A stretch of DNA of 64,000 nt from Multifurca ochricompacta. Its lineage: Eukaryota; Basidiomycota; Agaricomycetes; Russulales; Russulaceae. Below, one piece after another: positions 55,436-64,000 of this stretch. Below the pieces are notes generated by a model, which saw only the letters and a program-made list of their open reading frames with translations, made no database searches and was not told the origin of the DNA. Both the position numbers and the translations under genes were made by a program. The stretch spans positions 32,544 to 96,543 of the forward strand of contig WTXG01000139.1 in assembly GCA_022496185.1 (NCBI GenBank). Direction: 5' to 3'. How positions within the stretch are numbered: the first letter of the stretch is position 1; every line of letters begins with the position of its first letter.

Positions 55436-58405
55436 CGACTAGACTGAAACTCGAAATGCTTTACGTCTGGAGTCCTGAGTGCACTGGTCAGAGTGCAGTG
55501 CTCAGCATCCTAGCTATTCCGAGGTGTAGAAGACCACGGCTCACCCAGCGCTGTAACACGGCTTCCCTCTTCGCGCGCGCCGCATACGTCTTACCCTCGT
55601 ACATAAGCTCTACGCTAGATGCGATCACGTCTCCTGCCATGCTCTATCTCGTCCTTGAACTAGGCCCTTGTCGCGAGCGAGGAGACGACCACACGGAGAT
55701 TCTTGCGCGCGCCAGCCTGATTGAGGTATTCCTGTAGGGGCCGTGTGAGTTCGTTCCAAAGACCGGGTAAAATGATAATGTAAATTTACCAAAGAGTAAG
55801 AGTGTCTGTTCGTCTCGGGGTTGACAGAACACGTCGCCATCCACACTGCGTTACCCTGGGCTCGTAATCAGTCCTCTCGAGTTTCAGCTCGCAGTGCTCT
55901 CAAGCGCACGTCTCTTGCAGGAGGAACTCCTAGGTTTACAAGGGTCTTATATCACCTGGTATTAAGACTTCGTATATCGTGTACAGGAGTTCATACAGCA
56001 TACGTCTTGGAACAGATTGTCCCAACCATCCAAAAACCCCGCACGTATCTGCGATCAGTTGCATATCGCTCACCATCCGTGCTATGGTGCGCCGGATTAA
56101 AATGTAGGCACTCTGCCTCTGATTCTTGTGTGCTAGGCGGGGCGAAGCTAGCTAATAGCACAAAAAGTCAGCAAAGAAAGCGCCACCCAAAAATAGGGTT
56201 TGGGGTAGAGCCGATGTTACCCGTTCACTCTTTTGGGGAGTATCGCAGGTACGTTTCTCCAGTTCCAACCGGGATTGCCGAGTTTTTTTTTTTTTCGATC
56301 GCTGGCGCCGAGAATCACAATTATATTATCGGTGTGGAGATATAGGCTATTAAGCGTAACCATCGATATCCAAAGCCGGCGGTTGGGTGAATACGTAAAA
56401 GTTGATACACCAGATGTGCCACCGAGGTCTTTGCCACTGCGGCTCTTAAATCAGCGCCTTCAGGTACTGCGGTGAAGAAAGGCAAGTGCATGCGCAGGGC
56501 TTACCGCGGCTAATTAAACGTGGTGCGGTTGCTATGCTTTTGAGGGACCTGCAACGGTGGTCACATCGCATCATCAGTATCGCGTTCGCCACCTCTGTAC
56601 TTAGATATAATGCTCACGGTCATAAACCCCCATTCGTAATCGGGGTTGAGGAATTTCTTGCAAAACGTGCCATAGATGGCTGCCCCTCATCGTAAGAAAG
56701 GTGAGAACAAAGTGTAAACATACTGATCGAATCATCGTTGAGATTGGCGTGGCCTGCTTGGAGGACGAGTATGGAGACGTTGGGATCTTACGAGCCCTGC
56801 AGTCTATTCTCGCGAGCTTGCACTACTAGCAGAATGAAGGGGGGCACTCACTCCTCCACTTATGATTTAGGATAAGTTCAGATCTTCGGGTAGATGTGCA
56901 GCATATTCGTACCAACGACAACATAGTCATTAACTTCATCGTGAACTGAAGTCAACAGAATTGCGAGCCATTCATTGATGAAACAGAAGATAGCATTAAG
57001 TGAACGCTCCGACCAAGACAGTGGGGGTGTATATATATGTGTGACCTTGGAACTGGCACGCCAAACTAGGAGAAAACGAAGGGGCGCTATTGTTGGATCC
57101 AGTAAGATGAGATTGGCTGAAACGGGGGTTTAATTGGACTGTAAATGATGGGTCAGGGTGACGTCAGATTGGTGACATCTATAGTACCCCACACGTAGCA
57201 CAGACAGAGATCAAGGAAACTCGGTGTCGAAACACTTTAGTAGGCGCGACGCGAGCGGGGTAAGCGTTTATCTTGTTGAAAGTGATGATGAAAGCTGTGT
57301 CCCGTGCTGTCGATAGGCGCCTTAGTGCATGTCGAAAGCGTGGCTGAGAGCGGAGCAGCGGAGATCAGATCACAGGACACGTTGTTGTAAACGTCATAAC
57401 GTGTGAGGAAAAGGTTCAATTCACCAAAGCCAGTCGACTGCATATACGTCATGATCACTTGTCGCAGTGATACCCAGCAACATGTCATCAGAGCATAGTA
57501 GACAGAAAGCGGTAGCGCGAGCCTGGGGAGTACGGGGATAACTTGAGGAGAAAGCAAGATGGAAAACGATATATCCAATAGGATATACCCCCTCAGATAT
57601 CAACAGCGAGTAGTATAATATACTAAGACAAATGAAGCTAAATGATTGTCAGACGGTGCGGGGAAGGACAGATCATGCATGGCGAAACACGCATATTCCA
57701 TTCAGATTGTAGAGATTGGCGGTAAAAGGGCATGTGATTTTTATTCGGCAGATGCAGTGGAGGTTGGAGGTTTGGAGGTCGGGCGGTGGCAGCATACATA
57801 CATGCATACATGCGTGATCGTCATGGTTCGGGGGAGGTGCGAGGTACGTGATATTGGTTGGGTTAAGGTTAAAAATTAATAAACTTAACAACATTTTATT
57901 CTCCCCTTCCCTCCTCTTCTTCGCTTGGCTTGGCTTGGCTTGGCTTATAGGATAGGCGGATGTCTGAGTCTGTCTGAGAATTAATTTACCGAGTGGAGGT
58001 TGAGTGGATGAAAGTAAAAAATAAAAATAAAAACAATTTACGTCAAAATGTCGAAATTTCCCGAAATTTCCGAAATTCATTGGCCACGCCGGACCCGCCG
58101 CCCACAAGTTTGCTCGTCGCTTGCTCCTCGTCACTCACCTTCTCTGCTCCTGTTTTCCTTCAACTCCCCTCCACTCCCCTCCCCCTCCCCTACTTCGAGG
58201 GTGAAACCGTTTCCTCCAATTTCGTTCCTGGAGAGCGACTAAAATCTCATAATTTACTTGCTTCCTTTCACTGTTTCGCAGACACGAGGCTCGCGGGGCT
58301 GTGATTCACCCTACACGTTTCCCTCACGCTCCATATCTGCTCGTATCGCCCAGGGCCCAGCATCTCTCCTCAGCCCAGTCCACTTTCTGATTCGATCTCA
58401 TCATC
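55436..58405. other. Intergenic, with faint decayed coding traces
   Basis: On the minus strand at about 55740-55640 one frame reads LTRPLQEYLNQAGARKNLRV with stops soon after, probably an old gene. I see nothing assignable from 55.9 to 57.2 kb. A pentamer run (GGCTT x5) lies at about 57923-57948. The last 300 bases are C/T-rich and likely contain the promoter and leader of the CBM48 gene. Confidence 0.4.
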
Positions 58406-60583
58406 ATGTCTTCCCAAGACCTCCATCAAGTCATCCTCCGATGGTACGCCACCACGCCGTATAACCGTGTTCTACACATTCCCCCCTCTGACACTCCCCT
58501 CTTCATAAAATAGGCCACACGCAGATGCCAACGAAGTTATAGTAACTGGTACCTTCGACCAGGCAAGTTTGCCAATCCTTTCCTCTTCTTTTATTGTTTT
58601 TTCTTTTCTTTTATAATCTTGTTCACTAATGCCTGGAATTACTACCGGGTTTTCACTTCGGCTTCCCTCCTTCATATCCTCCTACGCCTCGCATCTTTGC
58701 ATACAGTGGTCTTCTTCTCTTCGCCTCACCCGCAAGCCCGATGGCTTTGAAGCTCCTCCTATCTTCATCCCATGGAAGGACAAATTTGCTTACAAATTTA
58801 TCGTCGACGGTCGCTGGATGACCAACGATGCTGAGCCAACAGAGATCGACCATGGCTTCGTCAATAACGTGTATACTGCGCCTCAAAAACCCGCATTGCA
58901 GGAGCCCATACACGCTACTGCCCCGCCATCGTACCATTCCGAGTCGGAGGCGGAGCCTGAGCCCGCGGAAAAGGCACAGGAGCATGCTGAAGAGCCAGTG
59001 GCAAACGGTTCTGCGCACGGTGCATCACATGAGCCACCTGCGCATGAACAAGTTCCCACCCTCATTGAGGAAGAGGAAGTCAAGGCAGCTGTGGAGCCAG
59101 TTGTTGAAGCGGCCCAGGCGGCCGTTGCCCAGGTCGCACCAAGCCCACAAGAGGTAGAGAAGGCTGCGTATGAGGTTTGTTTCAATATCAAGGTTTCATA
59201 CTTAGTGGCTGACGAGGGAACTTAGCTTACCCCTGAGCCTCAGGCTCTTAAGGAAGCACCCACCCGCCCCGCTACAGAGGTACGTTTCTTTCCCATTCCA
59301 GGCGGTTGCTTAAATAACCCCGCGCCGCAGCCCGTCCAGATTCCTATTCTCGAGCTCGCACCCGACGTCCCTATCGGTATCCTTCCTAATTCGACACCTT
59401 CTGGCGCCACATTGAGGGTTCCCCTGACTCCATTGATACCCCTGTTTTAGCTGAAGCTGACGCTGAGCATGAGCGCTCAACGCACGTACCCCTACGTCTC
59501 CTTGGAGGTGCTACTGCTGTAGTTGTACCCCAGGTCGAAGAAGCGACTTTTGAGCCTGCCGCTGCGCCAGTATCAGAGGCTGCACCAGCTGAAGGACCAA
59601 CGGGGATCGTTCCCGCACTGGATAAGGAGACATCAGATGTGCCCATTGCGCCGGTATCGGACGCTGAGCGGCCAAAGGAAGCTGCCCCCGCGCCGGTTGA
59701 AGAAGCCAAGACCACTGCCCATCCCGAGCCCACAACCAAACCGGATAAGGAGCCTCAACCTAATGGCGCTGTCGAACCTGTTCCGAAGCCTGCCGCAATT
59801 GTACAACCCCCCGCTGCTGTTGCCGAGCCGGTTCCAATCGAGCCCGAGAAGGCGGAGCCCGCCGCTGCCGTACCCGAACCCTTGTCGGAAGCCGCGCCAG
59901 AACCTGCAGATGCGGTTGTAGCAGAGCCCAATGCAGTGGTTTCCCCAGCAAGCGAGGAGCCTGCCGCTGTACCCGAGCCCTTGTTTGAAGCCGCGCCAGA
60001 ACCTGCAACTGCAGTTGCAGTTGAGCCCAATGTAGTGGTTGCCCCAGCGAGCGAGGAGCCTGTGGTGCTATCTGAGCCTCCATCTGAACCCGCGCCCGCG
60101 CCTGCAGCTTCATCCGAGCCTGAGGCTAAGACAGAGTCTGAGCCTGAGCTCAAGGTGGCTGCCCCTGCTAGTGAGGAGCCCGCACCCTCCCCTGCCCCGG
60201 CAGAAACTTCCAGTCCCATTCCTGCATCTGAGCCCGCCCCAGCCGCTGATCCCGAACCCAAGCCTGGAGTGAAGGTGGCTGAGCCCTCCGAAGCACCGTC
60301 ATCGCCCGCACCAGCTGTTGCCTCCGCCTCACCGGCCGTCAACGGGCACTCGAAATCCGCAAGTTCCTCTACTGCGACACCTACGTTAACCACGACGCCG
60401 GCCCGGAAGACGTCGCGCAAGTTCTCGTTCCCTTACGGAAAGGACAAGAGCGGAGACAACTCTCCGACGGGCTCGTCTCGGTTCTCCAGTCAGCAGAAAC
60501 GCGAGAAGCGGCATAGTCTGCTGGGTAAGCTGAAGGAGATCTTTAGCGATAAGGAGAAGAAAGAGAAGAGCGTCAAGGCGTAG
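58406..60583 (+). CDS. CBM48 (AMPK glycogen-binding) domain protein, Crp1/Mdg1-like
   Basis: ATG 58406 begins MSSQDLHQVILRW. Introns at about 58444-58513 and 58563-58706 interrupt a complete CBM48 fold: WPHADANEVIVTGTFDQ, WSSSLRL, FIPWKDKFAYKFIVDGRW and FVNNVYTAP. This domain binds glycogen-like glucans in the AMPK beta subunit; stand-alone fungal forms resemble yeast Crp1 and Mdg1. The second intron has a GC donor (CAG|GCAAGT). A long Ala/Pro/Glu-rich disordered region follows, including a 33-residue tandem repeat (about 59863-60060). The end is basic (RKTSRKFSFPYGKDKSGD; KREKRHSLLGKLKEIFSDKE) and could bind membranes or nucleic acid. Two more introns lie at about 59175-59226 and 59281-59450. 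No kinase-interacting region of AMPK beta is present. The gene looks intact. Confidence 0.85.
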
Positions 60584-60820
60584 GCGGATGGATGGCTCCC
60601 GAGAGGCAAGTGGCAAGTATTAGACGGACGACGACAAACGAGTTCACGATTTGATAATGATCACGATCCATGCATTTTTTTTCTGCGTGTTTTTATTATT
60701 CTCCTCCATTCATTCATTTTCATTTCTTTTTTTTTTAAAGGTTTTGTTCGCGATGCATACAGCTTTCTTTTTCTTTTTCTGTTCGTTCTCCTGTCTTTTG
60801 GCTGGCCGTTTAACGGATTA

Positions 60821-60855
<35 letters not shown>

Positions 60856-61229
60856 TGTCTCATTCTCCTCTCCTCCCCATTTCATGTTTCTTTTTCTTTT
60901 TTTTTTCTTGTATTTCTGACCTAATCAAGATCGATGATCGATGGATGAATTTTGACTCTACTTTTTTTATAAAGTTTTCTCACGCTGTCGGATGTTGACG
61001 TCAACCATTAATCATCATCATCACGTTGGTTCACTTGACATTGACTCACTCACTCACTCGTATGCGTGTCGTGTCGTGTATAAGGGGAACGCTTCGGAGC
61101 GGGGGTGGAGAAACAACGAGGAACAAACCTTGTCATCGATCATCTATCTCCTCCCCTCCCTCGAACTGGAACCAGATAGATTCTAAATACACGCATCGCC
61201 AGAAACGAAACCTTTTATTGACTCTCTCG
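60584..61229. other. Intergenic, T-rich 3' flank with GATT repeat
   Basis: T-rich sequence typical of a fungal 3' end is followed by an ATTG/GATT tetramer run at about 60820-60853. The last 200 bases are presumably the promoter and leader of the next gene. Confidence 0.5.
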
Positions 61230-62505
61230 ATGCAGAACGAAAAAGTCCATTCTCACACCCAGCGACTACCCATTACGGTGACAGCAACATCGACATCTCA
61301 CGCGACGACGGCAGTACCTGCACCTGCACCTGCACCTGCACCTGGATCAAGCGCGCTTACCATTGACCCACACGCGATCGCGCCTGTACGTACTTCGATC
61401 TTGACCCCCCACCGACCGCGCACCCTCATTCACCCTCACTTTCACTTTCACTTTCACATTTGGCTGCACACGCTCACCCGCCTGCACCCCCCCATGTGCA
61501 AGGGCGGCACGTTTTATCCTCGTCCTCGTCCACTTCGTCGCCTGGGATTGGTAGTAGTGGTGGTGGCAGCAACCTGCAGCAGGCCACGCGTATGTCGGAC
61601 CATTTACGCATGTCGGGACTTCTTCCGGCTGGCTACGAACAGCAGCAGCAGCAGCAGCAGCAACAGAAGCAGAAGCAGCAAGAAGACAGCATAATCGGCA
61701 GCAGCAGCTATATCACCACTTTCAGCAATGGCAGCAGCAGGTTACGCACGCGCATGCTCAGAATCGGAATGTCATCGCACACGCCAACCTCGCACACTCC
61801 CTACCCGCCTCCTAAAACCGCAAACGTTAGAACCTGCACCACTACCATCAGCCCCACACCACCACCACCACCACCACCATCTTTACCACTACAATTACCA
61901 CCAACACAAGCACATCAGCAGCACCCACAACAACACCAGAACCAACATCAGCACCAGCACCAGCAACAACAACAGCAATCAGTGCAACAACAGCCGCAAC
62001 AGAAGATGACTCATCCGACGACGACTATGCTCGCTTCCTCCGCGGTACAGGCGCCGCGTTCAGGTCCAGACCAGAGCGCCCAATCCCCTCTCGGGACGCC
62101 CCTGGCTGTACAGATGGCCACGGCCACGCGCTTGCGGGGACAAGCTCAAGCTCAAGCTCAAGTGCAAGCGCAAGTGCAGACTCCGATACAGGTATCGACG
62201 CAGGGGCAGGCACAGCAAGCTATCGCATTTACAAGTGCGATGCCCGGTGTCGCGACTGGGACTGGGACTGGAATAGGGTTAGGGACAGGGGCGCAGACGA
62301 GAATTCCGCCGATCCTCCTGAGCCTGAGTCAACCTCAATCGCAAGCGCAAGCGCAACTGTCCGCACGATCGCAAATAGCTCTTCCCCCTCCGTCCTCCGC
62401 CTCCTCTTCTTCCTCCTCCGCACCTTCGTCCACATCAACACCATCTCAATCTCAGTCGCAATCACAATCGCAATCGCAATCTCGGCCTCAGCCTCAGCCT
62501 CAATC

Positions 62506-62553
<48 letters not shown>

Positions 62554-63725
62554 GCAGCAGCAGCAGCAACGGCGCTTCGCCCCGTCGCCTGCGATCGCCT
62601 CATTTCAGGTACTTCAGCCTGTCAAGGCTCTTCTCGAGCAGACTTGGGGGACGGCCATTGCGGCTGTGCAACACGAACTGGCCGCTCTCCATGCTGAGCA
62701 CATACGATCTCTGCGCGAGCGGCAACGGCTTACCGAGTTGTTGCAGCGCGTGCAGACCGAGCGTGCACAGGCATTACGAGCGCTACAGGATGCGCAAACC
62801 CAAGTTAGAGATTGTGAGTCCCCCCCGTTCCTCCTTTCCTCCGTTCCTCCCCTCCCCTCCTGCCCTCCTGGCCTTTTTCTTTTTCTTATTTTATTTTGTT
62901 TTTTTTTGAAAGGCGTATCTAATGTCCAGCGTGAACGGAGGACTCGTTTGCAACTAGAACAAAAACTGGCAGGGGTGTCTGCCCAGGTACGTACGCTTCA
63001 TCCCATCTCTTTGATGACCCCAATCCGTGCCCTCTTTTTTTTTTTTTTTGTTGTTGTTGTTGGGGTTTTGCGGCGCGGGTGGTTTACTTTTTGTTTTCTT
63101 TTTGTTGGGTTACTCAGTTACTCGAGAAATGCACGTGCGGCGCCGCAGCTACCGCTAAAAAGCTCTCAATGACACCACCGCCGCCGCCGCCTCCGCCACG
63201 GTCTTTACCTTTGCCTTTGTCGCAGCAACAACAGCAACAACAGCCACCACCACCAGGATCTCTCTTTCCAGCACGGTCATCTTTGTCCATGCCCCCATCA
63301 TCATTTTCCTCATCACCATCCTCTTCTTCCTCCTCCCCCGCAACGCGAACGACCGAGGTCCATGTCCCAACAGTTCCACTAGCACCAGCACCAGCACCAG
63401 CACCGACAGCGATGGCGCAGTCCTCGGCAGCGGAAAAACCTCGTGAGTTAAGACGTGAACGAGAGGCTGAAGAATCACTGGTGGATGGAGAGAGTGCGCC
63501 GAAGCGGCGTAGAATTATGTCCCCACCACTATTACCACCACCACCACTACCACTGCCATCACCGCCCTCATCACCTCCTCCACCTGCGTCTGAGCCTGAG
63601 CCTGCCCCTATTATTTCGTCCCCGTCTGCATTTGCGCCTGCGCCTGTTGTGGAGGAGGAGGTAGTGGTGGTGGTGTCCGTTGACGACGAAGATCCCACAT
63701 CGTCACTACCACGAGAATCTCTGCT

Positions 63726-63765
<40 letters not shown>

Positions 63766-64000
63766 TTGCGGTCCTCGTCGCTCTGTCCTGTAGCAGTACA
63801 AGGTGAAGAAGAAAAGAAGCGGGAGGATGAACTCGGAGATGACAATTTAAAGATGACGACGGCCCCTACCTCTACCCCTACTACCCCACCGTCACGCAAG
63901 ATCGGGATACGACATATTCAGCTGGTATATGAGACAGTGGGAGAGAGACTACAATGTCGAATGTGTCTGTGAGTTTTCCCCACCCCCTCCATGTTTTTTT
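61230..64000 (+). CDS. Poly-Q, Ser/Pro-rich coiled-coil protein, 3' end outside the window
   Basis: ATG 61230 begins MQNEKVHSHTQRLPITVTAT; a donor GTACGT follows at about 61387. Long Gln tracts occur at 61638-61680, 61915-61995 and 62500-62570, with His- and Pro-rich stretches. A helical segment (LLEQTWGTAIAAVQHELAAL...RERQRLTELLQRVQTERAQA, 62629-62800) is a likely coiled coil and continues after an intron (about 62813-62912) with RRTRLQLEQKLAGVSAQ. Another intron (about 62988-63116) precedes LLEKCTCGAAATAKKL, a Ser/Pro-rich stretch, KPRELRREREAEESLVDGE, a KRRRI nuclear-localisation-like cluster and LQCRMCL at a GTGAGT donor (63971). The inverted copy at 45.3 kb suggests one more exon. A nuclear regulatory role is plausible but unproven; no named domain. 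Confidence 0.7.

Noticed and set aside
55821..56345. 174-codon plus-strand frame
   Set aside because: Composition is irregular, it crosses a poly-T run coding for poly-Phe, and no domain, paralog or splice context supports it.
57673..58134. 153-codon minus-strand frame
   Set aside because: It runs through the GGCTT pentamer repeat and AT-rich sequence upstream of the CBM48 gene, with no protein-like signature.
59755..60420. 221-codon minus-strand frame opposite the CBM48 gene tail
   Set aside because: It is the mirror of the Ala/Pro/Glu repeats. The plus-strand frame is longer, is joined to a recognisable domain and ends in a sensible basic C-terminus.
63114..63899. Long minus-strand frame rich in Gly, Ser and Asp opposite the poly-Q gene, and a similar one at 62229-62603
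   Set aside because: These are antisense shadows of Ser/Pro/Gln codon repeats. The plus strand has splice signals, a coiled coil and a duplicate that fixes the coding direction.

Overview
The window reads as nuclear DNA of a filamentous fungus, most likely an agaricomycete (mushroom-forming basidiomycete). This is inferred from many short GT-AG introns, a chromodomain Ty3/gypsy element, several hAT transposons, an F-box gene of the kind expanded in Agaricomycetes, fungal kinase remnants and a Crinkler/RHS-like NTPase-nuclease gene. I cannot name the species. No rRNA, tRNA or CRISPR array was recognised.

Layout. The left arm (about 1-9 kb) holds ordinary host genes: a secreted S28 serine peptidase, a multi-exon membrane protein, and between them a decayed small cysteine-rich secreted protein gene inside a segment duplicated in inverted orientation near 24-25.6 kb. 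From 9 to 45 kb the sequence is mostly mobile DNA inside broken host genes. One F-box gene (minus strand, 11.36-23.70 kb) is cut by four hAT-type insertions, each with an exact 8-bp target duplication: two 502-bp MITEs, a 6.1-kb element with its own transposase, and a 3.6-kb deletion derivative of another hAT. A second host gene (plus strand, starting near 25.65 kb) is cut by a 7.2-kb gypsy element and, 20 unduplicated bases further on, by an 11.1-kb hAT that carries a 5.26-kb Ty1/copia element and a 905-bp solo LTR. A third MITE sits in the gypsy LTR. The gaps in both host genes close when the insertions and one target-duplication copy are removed in thought.

The right arm (45-64 kb) is a host region with local duplications. 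It holds a Crinkler/RHS-type P-loop NTPase with a C-terminal PD-(D/E)XK-like nuclease (48.3-51.5 kb) followed by a truncated tandem copy, an intact gene for a CBM48 glycogen-binding protein (58.4-60.6 kb), and the start of a poly-Q coiled-coil gene that leaves the window at 64 kb and has an inverted, internally deleted copy at 45.3-46.6 kb.

Most element genes keep their conserved motifs but carry in-frame TGA stops where arginine (CGA) is expected, which fits C-to-T decay at CpG. The host genes that look functional are the S28 peptidase, the membrane protein, the CBM48 protein and the poly-Q protein; most of the rest is transposon or pseudogene. Exon limits are read by eye from splice consensus and protein-family resemblance.
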